Source of the DNA: WRDS01 sp964492775
Lineage (GTDB): Bacteria; Actinomycetota; Coriobacteriia; Anaerosomatales; PHET01
Direction of reading: 5' to 3'
NCBI GenBank assembly: GCA_964492775.1
Contig: CAZBLH010000005.1
Coordinates: forward strand, 1-64,000
Length of the DNA: 64,000 nucleotides
The translations under genes and the position numbers were made by a program. How positions within the stretch are numbered: position 1 is the first letter of the stretch; each line of letters opens with the position of its first letter. Positions 8,039 to 16,155 of this stretch are shown piece by piece. Under the pieces are notes generated by a model, which was given only the letters and a program-made list of their open reading frames with translations, ran no database searches and was not told the DNA's origin.

Positions 8039-8210
8039 TATGCGTCAGGACCTGTACCCGAGGGAAACGAGCCTCTGTGAAACCTCACAGTCCCTAGTCC
8101 CCCGGCCGTACTCCGCCCTTGCGTCGGACCGGTCGGGGACCCCGACCGCCTGACACGACAGGTCTGCCCTCCGCATCGCGCTGGGTAGCGTCTGTTGAAG
8201 GGAGGAACGC

Positions 8211-10091
8211 GTGATCTACCTGTCCCAGATGCTCGGCCGCCCGGTCGTTGACTCGACCGGCGACGAGATAGGCACCATCAACGACATCGCCATCGCCACC
8301 GGCGAGGTCTTCCCGCGAGTCACGTCGCTCGCGTTCCGAGGGCCGGACAAGACGCCCTTCATGCTCTCGTGGCGCAAGTACGTCGCCGAGTTCGACGGCG
8401 AACGCGTTCTGCTCAACGTCCCGGCTCCGCAGATCCGCTTCAGCTACCTGCAGCCCGATGAGGTGCTGCTCTCTCGCGACCTGCTCAACAAGCAGATTGT
8501 CGACACGCAGGGCATGAAAGTCGTGCGCGTCAACGACCTCAAGCTCTCCGAGTCGCGGAACCAGCTGCGGCTGCTCGGCGCTGAAGTCGGCGCGCGTGGC
8601 ATTCTGCGCGGCATCTCCCCCGCACTTGAACGCGCAGCCGCCAAGCTCTCCGACGTCTTCGGTCGCAGCCTTCCCGAAAAGCTCATCGCGTGGAACTACA
8701 TGGAGCTGCTAGACCGCGACCTGTCGCAGGTCAAGCTATCCGTCACCCACAAGCGCCTCCACGAGCTGCACCCGGCCGACGTCGCCGACATCATGGAGCA
8801 GCTCTCCGCCTCACAGCGTGCGCGCGTCTTCGAGCACCTCGACAACACGCAGGCCGCCGAGACAATCACCGAGCTCGAAGACGAGTTCCAGGCCGACGTC
8901 ATCGACGACCTCTCAGAGCGGCGCGCATCTGACCTGCTCGCCGAGATGGACCCGGACGACGCGGCCGACATCATCGGCGACCTGCCCTACGAGAAGGCGG
9001 AGCGGCTGCTGCGCCTGATGGGGCTCGAGGACGCCAGCGCGATCCGCGGGCTGCTCGGCTACAAGGAGAAGACAGCAGGCGGCATCATGACGCCGCAGGT
9101 CACCACCGTGACCGACGACATGACGGTCCAGGAGGTCATCGAGCACCTGCGCGCGGTAAGCGAAGAGCAGGAGTCCATCTACTACATCTACGTCGTCGAG
9201 GAGGACCGGCGCCTCACGGGCGTGGTATCCCTGCGCGACCTCCTGCTCGCCCAGCCTGAGACCCTTGTCGCCGACATAGCCGAGCGCGACCTCTTCACCG
9301 CCGGCCCCGACGACGACCAGGAAGACGTCGCCGACGACATGAGCAAGTACGATCTGCTCGCGCTGCCCGTCATCGACGAGGCCGGGCGGTTGCTCGGCAT
9401 CGTGACCGTCGACGACGCACTCGACGTCCTCGAGGAGGAGGCCGAGGAGGACCTCGCGATCGCCACCGGTTCGGCGCGTGACCGCGGGCCGATGGCAAGC
9501 CTGTGGAGCCGCATCTGGCGCAAGAGCGCGTGGGTCGCAATCTGGGGCGTAGCGCTCGCAATCGTGCTGCAGTTCACCGGCGCGATCGCGTCATCGTCGT
9601 GGGACAGCACCGGGGTGGACGCGGTGCTCCTCTACTCGGCGCTCCTGCTGCCGATCGTGCTGCGTACCGCCGAGGAGTCCTCGTCGCGAGCTGTCGCCGA
9701 GATTCTAGATGGCGACGGCGAGCAGCCGCGCCCGCTCGGCCAGCGTCTGGCTGCCGAGGCAGCCATCGGGCTCGCTCTGGGACTCGCGTTCGGGCTGCTT
9801 GCGTTCGGCTTCACGCTCGCGCTCGGCGTCCCGGTCCCGCTTCCCGAGGTCATCGGCGGGGTAATCGGCCTCTCGGTCGCCGCGACCGTCGTGATCGGCG
9901 GCCTGCTCACGCACGTCGCTCTGCGCCGAAGCGAGGCCGCCGATAAGCCCGTCTCGGCGACCTGGCTTGCCTTCATCGCCATGGTGGTCTCGGCGATCGT
10001 AAACCTCGGACTCGCTGCGGGCGCGGGCTACCTGTACGCCGCAGCGGCTGAACTGGCGGCCGCGACAATCGGCCTGGTCGCAGGGTTCTAG
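8211..10091 (+). CDS. PRC-barrel / MgtE-N / CBS-pair / membrane-domain protein
   Basis: A 626-residue protein. Two PRC-barrel-like segments cover about 1-150 (LGRPVVDSTGDEIGTIND, LLNKQIVDTQGMKVVRVND). A MgtE N-domain of superhelical repeats covers about 175-285 (LHPADVADIMEQL, MDPDDAADIIGDL). A CBS pair follows at about 289-410 (GGIMTPQVTTV, DLLALPVIDEAGRLLGIVTVDDAL), then five hydrophobic segments at about 437-620. Acidic MgtE-N and CBS domains bind Mg2+ and gate the MgtE pore. The membrane part lacks the usual MgtE signature (no GGNTGNQ-like motif, no conserved acidic pore residue seen), so it may be a sensor or regulatory subunit rather than a channel. GTG start with GGAGG 5 bases upstream; M-box-controlled; the next gene starts 2 bases after its stop. 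Confidence 0.85.
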   Translation: MIYLSQMLGRPVVDSTGDEIGTINDIAIATGEVFPRVTSLAFRGPDKTPFMLSWRKYVAEFDGERVLLNVPAPQIRFSYLQPDEVLLSRDLLNKQIVDTQGMKVVRVNDLKLSESRNQLRLLGAEVGARGILRGISPALERAAAKLSDVFGRSLPEKLIAWNYMELLDRDLSQVKLSVTHKRLHELHPADVADIMEQLSASQRARVFEHLDNTQAAETITELEDEFQADVIDDLSERRASDLLAEMDPDDAADIIGDLPYEKAERLLRLMGLEDASAIRGLLGYKEKTAGGIMTPQVTTVTDDMTVQEVIEHLRAVSEEQESIYYIYVVEEDRRLTGVVSLRDLLLAQPETLVADIAERDLFTAGPDDDQEDVADDMSKYDLLALPVIDEAGRLLGIVTVDDALDVLEEEAEEDLAIATGSARDRGPMASLWSRIWRKSAWVAIWGVALAIVLQFTGAIASSSWDSTGVDAVLLYSALLLPIVLRTAEESSSRAVAEILDGDGEQPRPLGQRLAAEAAIGLALGLAFGLLAFGFTLALGVPVPLPEVIGGVIGLSVAATVVIGGLLTHVALRRSEAADKPVSATWLAFIAMVVSAIVNLGLAAGAGYLYAAAAELAAATIGLVAGF

Positions 10092-10092
10092 C

Positions 10093-11355
10093 GTGGCAGC
10101 GGCGACGACCGAAAACGGCCGGAAGCTCCGCCTCGCTGGTTGGCTGGCAATCATCGGCCCGGGAGTCATTACGGCTATGGCCGGGAATGACGCGGGCGGC
10201 GTGACCACCTACTCGGTCGCGGGCGCCAGCTTCGGGTACCGCACCCTCTGGATGATCTTCGTGATGACCCTTGCCCTCGGAGTAGTCCAGGAGATGTCGG
10301 TCCGGATGGGATGCGTGACTGGCAAGGGGCTCGCCTCGCTCATCCGCGAGCGCTTCGGAGTGCGCGCGACCACGTTCGCGATGTTCGCGCTTCTCATCTC
10401 CAACACCGCAACCTCGGTCGCCGAGTTCGCCGGCATTGCCGCCGCGCTCGAGCTCTTCGCAATCCCCAAGTACGTCTCGGTACCCATCGCGGCGCTCGGG
10501 GTTTGGCTGCTCGTCGTGCAGGGCTCCTTCCGCAAGGTCGAGAAGGTGCTCCTAGCGCTATCGGCCGTGTTCGGCCTTTACGTCGTGTCCGCGTTCATGG
10601 CCAAGCCCGACTGGGGTCGCGTCCTCGCCGCATCGGTGGTGCCGCAGTTCGAGCCGTCAATCCCGTTCGTCGCGCTCGTCATCGCTGCCATCGGCACGAC
10701 CATCGCACCGTGGATGCAGTTCTTTGCGCAGAGCAACGTGGTGGACAAGGGGCTCGGCATCTCCGACCTTCGCAACCAGCGCATCGACGCCATCGCCGGA
10801 GTCATCGCCGCCAGCCTCGTCGCATGGTTCATCATCATCACGACCGGCACTGTGCTCTACCCCCAGGGCATCGAGATCACCTCTGCCGAGCAAGCGGCCG
10901 CGTCGCTCGCGCCGGTTGCGGGCGCGTACGCCTCGACGCTGTTCGCGATCGGCCTCTTCGGCGCCTCCCTGCTCGCCGCGAGCGTGCTCCCGCTCACCGC
11001 CGCCTACGCCATCACCGAGGCGTTCGGCTGGGAACGCGGCATCGACCGCAGCTGGACCGAGGCTCCCGCGTTCAACGCCGTCTACACCTTCGTCATCTTC
11101 GTCGGCGCCGCCTTCGTGCTGCTCCCGAACGCCCCGCTCATCCAGCTCATGGTGCTGTCGCAGACCATCGGCGGCATCCTGCTGCCCTTCATGCTCGTCT
11201 TCATGGTGCTTCTCATCAACGACCGCCGAATCATGGGCCGCCACGTGAACAAGCGCTGGCAGAACGTGCTCGCCTGGGGGACGATTGTGACCGTGATTGT
11301 GCTGACCGTCATGCTCTTCGGCATGCAGATCGGCCAGTCGGTGGGGCTCCTGTGA
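10093..11355 (+). CDS. Nramp-related divalent metal (probably Mg2+) transporter, NRMT type
   Basis: A 420-residue Nramp-fold transporter with 11 or so membrane segments. In TM1 the canonical DPGN is NDAGG here: D33 is kept and the asparagine is replaced. In TM6 the canonical MPHN region reads TIAPWMQFF, so the ion-selecting methionine is Ala205. Loss of this Met is known from Nramp-related Mg2+ transporters (NRMTs) and removes the preference for soft transition metals. Together with the M-box upstream, Mg2+ is a better guess than Mn2+/Fe2+. The gene is 2 bp downstream of the MgtE-N/CBS protein and overlaps the next gene by GTGA. Confidence 0.88.
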   Translation: MAAATTENGRKLRLAGWLAIIGPGVITAMAGNDAGGVTTYSVAGASFGYRTLWMIFVMTLALGVVQEMSVRMGCVTGKGLASLIRERFGVRATTFAMFALLISNTATSVAEFAGIAAALELFAIPKYVSVPIAALGVWLLVVQGSFRKVEKVLLALSAVFGLYVVSAFMAKPDWGRVLAASVVPQFEPSIPFVALVIAAIGTTIAPWMQFFAQSNVVDKGLGISDLRNQRIDAIAGVIAASLVAWFIIITTGTVLYPQGIEITSAEQAAASLAPVAGAYASTLFAIGLFGASLLAASVLPLTAAYAITEAFGWERGIDRSWTEAPAFNAVYTFVIFVGAAFVLLPNAPLIQLMVLSQTIGGILLPFMLVFMVLLINDRRIMGRHVNKRWQNVLAWGTIVTVIVLTVMLFGMQIGQSVGLL

Positions 11356-11936
11356 CCGCCTCCGAGTACATCCCCGCCGAGAAGGTCGCTCTTCGCCGCC
11401 TTGCTCGCGCCGCCCGCTGTGCGCTCGACGCCGAGACCTGCCGCACTGCCGCCGTAGACGCGGCCGAACGGCTGCTGGCCCTACCGCAGATCGCCGCTGC
11501 CGAGATGGTGCTCGCGTACTCGGCCACCACCGAGGAGCTCGACCCGGCACCGGCTGTCGAGTCGCTGCGGGCGCACGGCAAGACGATCGTACTGCCGCGG
11601 GTGCATGACGCGACGACACTGACGCTGCACGCCGTCGCCGAGGGCGACGAGCTCGTGGCCGGGTCGCTCGGCATCCTGGAGCCGCGCGCGGACGCGCCGC
11701 TCGTGGAGCCGGCCGCGATCGACGCCGCAATCGTGCCTGGGGTTGCGTTCGACTCGGCCGGTCGCAGGCTCGGATACGGCGGCGGCTACTACGACCGGCT
11801 GGTGCCTGCACTGCGCGCTGACTGCGTGCTCATCGGCTACGCCTACGACGAGCAGGTCCTCGACGAGATTCCTTCCGCCGAGCACGACGCCCATGTCGAC
11901 GTGGTCGTCACGCCGACGCGTGCGCTAGTCCGCTAG
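11352..11936 (+). CDS. 5-formyltetrahydrofolate cyclo-ligase family protein
   Basis: A 194-residue cytoplasmic enzyme of the family that uses ATP to convert 5-formyl-THF to 5,10-methenyl-THF. The glycine-rich ATP/phosphate loop YGGGYYDR is at about residue 139, preceded by IVPGVAFDSAGRRLG. The N-terminal basic helix (KVALRRLARAARCAL) is also typical. GTG start overlaps the transporter stop (GTGA), so it is translated with the Mg2+ genes; a functional link is not obvious, though the enzyme is Mg-ATP dependent. Its TAG shares a CTAG palindrome with the stop of the convergent YbaK gene. Confidence 0.9.
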   Translation: MTASEYIPAEKVALRRLARAARCALDAETCRTAAVDAAERLLALPQIAAAEMVLAYSATTEELDPAPAVESLRAHGKTIVLPRVHDATTLTLHAVAEGDELVAGSLGILEPRADAPLVEPAAIDAAIVPGVAFDSAGRRLGYGGGYYDRLVPALRADCVLIGYAYDEQVLDEIPSAEHDAHVDVVVTPTRALVR

Positions 11937-12433
11937 TGTGAGATTCGTGCGACCCGTCCGCAGGTGACCTCAACGAGCTTCTCGGCGCTCATGCGCACCA
12001 TCGAGGTGGGCGTGCCCGCAGCCGGGAACACGGTCTCGAAGCGAGAGAGCGAGGCATCAATGAGCACCGGCAGCTCAGGCGGCAAAGCGAACGGCGAGAC
12101 GCCGCCGATCGCATAGCCGGTGACCTCGCGGACGGTATCGGCATCGGCCATCTTCGCCGAGGCCCCGCCCGTCTCGGCGGCTATCGCGTCAAGATCCCCT
12201 CGGCGGTCGCCCGCGACCAGCGCCAGGACCGGCCCGGCCCCCTCGACGACCACCACAAGCGACTTGACGATCTGGCCAAGCTCACACCCCATCGCCTCGG
12301 CAGCCATCGAGGCGGTCTTCGTGGACTGTTCGAACTCGAAGAGCCCACCCTCCAGTCCGTGCTCTTCGAGGAAGGCACGCACGCGCTCGCGGGAACCGGT
12401 CTTCCTGGGTGTCTCAGCCAACGTCTTCTCCAT
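11933..12433 (-). CDS. YbaK/EbsC-family aminoacyl-tRNA deacylase
   Basis: A 166-residue protein of the YbaK/ProX family, which hydrolyses mischarged Cys-tRNAPro or Ala-tRNAPro to protect translation fidelity. The family layout is visible: N-terminal helix with FEFEQSTKTASMAAEAMG, GQIVKSLVVVVEG around the catalytic lysine, and GYAIGGVSPFALP toward the end. ATG 12433 gives the usual family length; the longer reading frame upstream overlaps the neighbouring gene and is not conserved-looking. Transcribed separately from the folate enzyme on the opposite strand. Confidence 0.88.
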   Translation of the reverse strand: MEKTLAETPRKTGSRERVRAFLEEHGLEGGLFEFEQSTKTASMAAEAMGCELGQIVKSLVVVVEGAGPVLALVAGDRRGDLDAIAAETGGASAKMADADTVREVTGYAIGGVSPFALPPELPVLIDASLSRFETVFPAAGTPTSMVRMSAEKLVEVTCGRVARISH

Positions 12434-12492
12434 TTCGGTGCCAGGGGTCTGTTTCAGCGCCAAGGGTTTGAACGAACCAGCGCCGAGCAACG

Positions 12493-13119
12493 TCACCAAG
12501 GAACGGGAGCTCGGTCCGGTATTCGCAGCGGGAGCTTCAGGGACTCGAGCACGCTCTCGAGGTTCTCGGTCCAGACCGCGAGCGAGCGAAGCTCCATCTG
12601 AAGCAGCGGATAGACTGGGTCGGGACGCGAGACCGTGAACCCGTTGCGCAGCAGGAACTCGATACCGGGCATCGGCGAGCTCTCGAAGGACTCGGGGCGA
12701 TTCGCGAGCGCGAAGCACTCCACCCTTCGTTCGCCTCGCGAAACCAGATCGCGCAGGACGGCTCGCAGCAACACGGTTCCAACCCCGCGCTGACGCGCAT
12801 GCGGCTCGACGTGCAAGCAGGCGATGAGCGACACTGCGGGATCCAAAGGTGCCGAGGGGAACGTCCTCGCCTGCGGGAAATACCCGCTCGGCGCGTACTT
12901 CACGAAGCCGATGATCTCGCCGTCATCAAGAGCGACCCGGCCGCAGTCGCCCCACTCCTGCACCACCAGATGATGCCAGGCGAGCTGCGCCTCGATATCG
13001 CACACGGACCCGCACGTGCGTTCGGCGTGCTGCTCGCTCTCCCAGAAAATGCAGCCCACGCAGCCTGCGGGCAGGCGCGCGTAGTCCTCGCTCGTCAGTG
13101 GTCGCAGCTTTCGTGACAT
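12493..13119 (-). CDS. GNAT-like acetyltransferase with N-terminal cysteine cluster
   Basis: A 208-residue protein starting MSRKLRPLTSEDY. CVGCIFWES and AERTCGSVCD near residues 19-38 form a cysteine-rich patch typical of a small group of actinobacterial/clostridial acetyltransferases. The GNAT core follows: ACLHVEPHARQRGVGTVLLRAVL is the acetyl-CoA loop (RQRGVGT) at about residues 108-130, and a late FLLRNGFTV is motif B. Substrate unknown. ATG 13119 is chosen because the longer form is arginine-rich read-through of the upstream spacer. Confidence 0.78.
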   Translation of the reverse strand: MSRKLRPLTSEDYARLPAGCVGCIFWESEQHAERTCGSVCDIEAQLAWHHLVVQEWGDCGRVALDDGEIIGFVKYAPSGYFPQARTFPSAPLDPAVSLIACLHVEPHARQRGVGTVLLRAVLRDLVSRGERRVECFALANRPESFESSPMPGIEFLLRNGFTVSRPDPVYPLLQMELRSLAVWTENLESVLESLKLPLRIPDRAPVPW

Positions 13120-13174
13120 CGAGTCAGCTCTACTTCCCTCAGGTCTCGGCTCAGTATATGCCGAGAAACCCGCA

Positions 13175-13882
13175 TCACTCTTCGTCGGGGTCGCCCATCG
13201 CGTCGACCACGGTGTCCTTGAGCGACCTGAGCCACCCGCCGACCTTCTTGCCCGTTTCGCTGTCACGAGCGACTTTCGCGGCCGCCATGCCGTAGATCGT
13301 GGCGGTCTTGGCCGCCTTGCTCACGCGGTCCTTGGCGATCGCAGCTCCACGCCCGGCAGCATCGGCCGCGCCTCCACTGCGCTGCGTCTGCAGCACCGTG
13401 TCGGCCACCACCACGAACCCGTCGCGGTAACCCCGAGCACTCGAGCCGTCCAGCGTGCGCGTACCGATGGCTACGTTGTCCGCGGCCGAGCCGCCGATCT
13501 CGACCGAGAGAAGTCGACCGCTGCCGGGATCGAACCGCCCGTCGTGTACCCTGCCGATGACCTTGCCGCTTTCGGTGCGCACGGGCATCTCGGCCCAGAC
13601 TACCGAGAGGTCCCAGTCGATCCCGAGACGCGCGGCAGCCGGCTTGTCGAATGCGCCCTTCGGTGTTGTGATATGCAGCTCGTCGCCGCGCAGGTCCGTC
13701 GCATCAAGCGCAAGATGCCGATCGGCCCGGTCGAGCAGGTACAGCAGGCGTGGCCTCTCAACGATGTAGCCGACAACAATTGGCCTCTCGGGATGGAAGA
13801 GCGCCTCGCGCACTCTCCCGTAGCGCTTGCCCTTGGCCGAGAAGACTGGCGTGCGGTACACGCCACGCAATGACGCTGACAC
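13175..13882 (-). CDS. PRC-barrel domain protein
   Basis: 235 residues with two PRC-barrel-like beta modules (SAKGKRYGRVREALFHPE at about 15-35 and TESGKVIGRVHDGRFDPGSG at about 103-122). An alanine/lysine-rich helical C-terminus (KDRVSKAAKTATIYGMAAAKVARD) follows and ends acidic. PRC barrels are small beta proteins found in photosynthetic reaction centre H subunits and RimM and often act as binding modules near membranes or RNA. Function here unknown. It lies downstream of a YtxH-type gene and may belong to the same envelope/stress group. Confidence 0.7.
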   Translation of the reverse strand: MSASLRGVYRTPVFSAKGKRYGRVREALFHPERPIVVGYIVERPRLLYLLDRADRHLALDATDLRGDELHITTPKGAFDKPAAARLGIDWDLSVVWAEMPVRTESGKVIGRVHDGRFDPGSGRLLSVEIGGSAADNVAIGTRTLDGSSARGYRDGFVVVADTVLQTQRSGGAADAAGRGAAIAKDRVSKAAKTATIYGMAAAKVARDSETGKKVGGWLRSLKDTVVDAMGDPDEE

Positions 13883-13903
13883 CCGTCTGCTTCCTCCCGT
13901 GCA

Positions 13904-13933
13904 AGGGCCGGTGCCCCGATGGGGACCGGCCCT
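13904..13933 (-). terminator. Possible terminator hairpin after the YtxH-like gene
   Basis: AGGGCCGGT and ACCGGCCCT form a perfect 9-bp stem between the YtxH-like gene (stop at 13969) and the PRC-barrel gene (start 13882). The following T-run on the minus strand is only TT, so termination is uncertain. Confidence 0.35.
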
Positions 13934-13968
13934 GATGGCTCCTTGCAGGTAGAACGATGACTAGTGCG

Positions 13969-14427
13969 TCAGATCTCGGGGATGATGTCGCCTTCCATGT
14001 CCCCGGGAACGGAGCCCGCTCGAGCTTTCTTCGCTGCTACGTCCAGAGTCTCCTGCGCCTTGGCGCCTACACTCTCAAGGCCACCCTTGGTCTTCTCGGC
14101 GGCCTTCTCGACGGCAGACTGGGCGACAGGGACGACATCGGCGATCTTGGCTTTGGCGGTCTCGCTCGACTTCGCGACCTGCTCGGTGAGGCGCTCGCGC
14201 GCGTCGTCGATCTTGGCGCGAAGCTGATCGCCGCTCTCGCTCACCTTCTCCCTGCCGGTCTGGTAGATCTCGATTCCCTCGCCCCAGAACTCCTCGGCCT
14301 TGGCCGCGATATCCTCGCGGGTCTCACGGCCGGACTTGGGAGCGAACAGGAGGCCGAGGGTCGCGCCGACCAGACCACCCAGCAGAAACGCTCCGAACAC
14401 GGAGCCTCCGCGCCGATACTCGTACAT
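13969..14427 (-). CDS. YtxH-domain membrane-associated protein
   Basis: 152 residues. It has an N-terminal membrane segment GSVFGAFLLGGLVGATLGLLFAP split over residues 8-30, then APKSGRETRE, the hallmark of YtxH/gas-vesicle-like stress proteins. A long alanine/lysine/glutamate-rich helix, probably a coiled coil, runs to the C-terminus. Family members are general-stress envelope proteins of unclear mechanism. ATG 14427 has the strong ribosome site CGGAGGTG 6 bases upstream; a longer frame lacks one. Confidence 0.82.
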   Translation of the reverse strand: MYEYRRGGSVFGAFLLGGLVGATLGLLFAPKSGRETREDIAAKAEEFWGEGIEIYQTGREKVSESGDQLRAKIDDARERLTEQVAKSSETAKAKIADVVPVAQSAVEKAAEKTKGGLESVGAKAQETLDVAAKKARAGSVPGDMEGDIIPEI

Positions 14428-14549
14428 AAGAGCACCTCCGTTGATGATGCGGACGCTGTTCGTCAGGGTTGGGTTCCCACGCTCGCTATGTACCCGTTTC
14501 CTGGCAGCCGAGCGCGCAGACAACCGTCTAGATACTACATCTTAGGGCT

Positions 14550-15782
14550 CTACGCGGTCGATTCGGCATCGCCCATCCTTTCGGCGACGGTGACAGCAAG
14601 ACGGCGCACACCCTCGGCGATAGCGTCAGGCTCCGCATAACAGAACGCGATACGCATACAGTTCTTGCCGCGCCCATCGGGGTAGAAGCCGTTTCCCGGC
14701 ACGAAGGTGACACCGCGCTCGACGGCGTCCGGCAGCATCTCGGCACAGTCGAACCTGGGCGGGAGCTCGACCCAGACGAAGAACCCGCCCTCGGGACAGG
14801 TCCAGCTCGCCTCGGATGGGAAGTGGGCCTCAAGCGCTCCGAGCATCGAGTCGCGGCGCTCGGCGTAGGTGCGCGTGAGGTCCTGGAGCACCCGGCGCCA
14901 GCGAGTGTCCTGAAAATAGCGTTCGGCGGTCGCCTGGACGAAGTTGCTGCCGCAGAGGTCGGCCGCCTGCTTGACGAGCAGCAGCCTGCTCAGTAACTGC
15001 GGAGGAGCGACGACCCACCCGAGGCGCAGGCCCGGCGCGAAGATCTTCGAGAGCGTGCCCAGGTAGATAACGTCGTCGTCCAAAGCGCGCAGCGGTTTGA
15101 GGTGTCCTCCCTCGAAGCGCAGCCGCCCGTACGGATCATCTTCGATGATCGGCACGTCGTACTCGCGCCCGAGTTCGATGAGCCGCCTGCGCCTCGACGC
15201 GGACAAGGTGACGCCGGCGGGGTTCTGGAAGTTTGGGATGGTGTAGATGAACTTTGCTCCGCGGCGTCCGACACGCGCCAGCTCGGCCTCGAGCAAATCG
15301 ATGCGCATGCCCTCGTCGTCCATCGGAATGCACCGGATGTCCGGCCCGTACGCCGAGAACGCCTGTAACGCACCCACATACGTCGGCCCCTCGGTGATGA
15401 TCACGTCCCCAGGATCGAGGAACGCTCTGCCGAGCAGATCGAGCGCCTGCTGCGCGCCTGCCGTCACGATCACGCTCGACGCCGAGGTACGCACGCCAAT
15501 CTCGGCCATCAGCTCGGCGATGAGCGTGCGCATCTGCGGACGGCCCTCGCTCGACCCGTACTGGAGCGCGTCGGCACCCTCCTGCTCGACGGCGACGCGC
15601 GCCGCGTCTGCGAGCGCGGTCCCCGGAACCCCACGCACCTCGGGCATGCCGCCCGAGAGCGAGATCACGTCGGGTCGCGACGCTGCCGAGAACAGGTCAC
15701 GAACAGAACTCGCGCGCACATCACCCATGCGGTGCGCGTAGCGATCGCTCCAGCGATCGCCGACGATACCGGCGGTACCCAC
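14550..15782 (-). CDS. PLP-dependent class I/II aminotransferase (2-aminoadipate/aromatic type)
   Basis: A 410-residue fold-type I aminotransferase that transfers an amino group between an amino acid and a 2-oxoacid. Motifs: ISLSGGMPEVRGVP at the N-arm, TAGAQQALDLLGRAFLDPGD, the N in IPNFQNPAG, the D in IIEDDPYGRLR, the Schiff-base lysine in YLGTLSKIFAPGLRLGW, and the C-terminal arginine region GKNCMRIAF. This pattern fits the LysN/AraT-like group used for 2-aminoadipate, leucine or aromatic amino acids. GTG 15782 or 15785 is the start; GGGAGGTG lies just upstream. A T-box leader precedes it, so it is induced when a particular tRNA is uncharged, linking it to one amino acid's supply. Confidence 0.88.
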   Translation of the reverse strand: MGTAGIVGDRWSDRYAHRMGDVRASSVRDLFSAASRPDVISLSGGMPEVRGVPGTALADAARVAVEQEGADALQYGSSEGRPQMRTLIAELMAEIGVRTSASSVIVTAGAQQALDLLGRAFLDPGDVIITEGPTYVGALQAFSAYGPDIRCIPMDDEGMRIDLLEAELARVGRRGAKFIYTIPNFQNPAGVTLSASRRRRLIELGREYDVPIIEDDPYGRLRFEGGHLKPLRALDDDVIYLGTLSKIFAPGLRLGWVVAPPQLLSRLLLVKQAADLCGSNFVQATAERYFQDTRWRRVLQDLTRTYAERRDSMLGALEAHFPSEASWTCPEGGFFVWVELPPRFDCAEMLPDAVERGVTFVPGNGFYPDGRGKNCMRIAFCYAEPDAIAEGVRRLAVTVAERMGDAESTA

Positions 15783-15849
15783 CACAATCACCTCCCGATG
15801 GACGCCCGCCTTCGGCGGTCCGCCCACCCCGGAACGCGCAAGCGCGCCC

Positions 15850-16065
15850 GGAAAACAGAAAGCCCCCTCGGCCTGATAGGGCGAGGGGGCATCGCGGTAC
15901 CACCTATCTTCACTCGTTCGCCACTGGGTGTGGCGTCCGAGCCTCATGCCCGGGATACCGGTCCGGGACCGATCCGCTTCCGGACTCTCGGCGAACCGGG
16001 TCCCTGGCGGAGGACATCGGAGGGGTGGCTGGACGGTTCGTCCTCTTCCCTCACGTCCTTTGTGC
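15850..16065 (-). promoter_or_regulatory. T-box leader of the aminotransferase gene
   Basis: On the minus strand the antiterminator T-box sequence AGGTGGTACCGCG lies at complement 15893-15905. It is followed by a competing terminator, GCCCCCTCG...CGAGGGGGC then TTTCTGTTTT (to about 15851). Upstream, AGGAC/GTCCT and GAGGG/CCCTC can form a short stem I with a GTGA bulge. T-boxes read tRNA charging by specifier codon pairing. The specifier lies in the 3' strand CTCCGAT, but the triplet (UCC, CCG or GAU are all conceivable) cannot be fixed by eye. It is a transcription-attenuation type. Confidence 0.88.
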
Positions 16066-16155
16066 TCTGTTCATATCGACACCCGGGTAGGCTGCCGAAT
16101 GTGGCGGCAACTCTACACCCCCTGCCTCGGGCGCGTCAACCTGCAGGCCGAGGTG

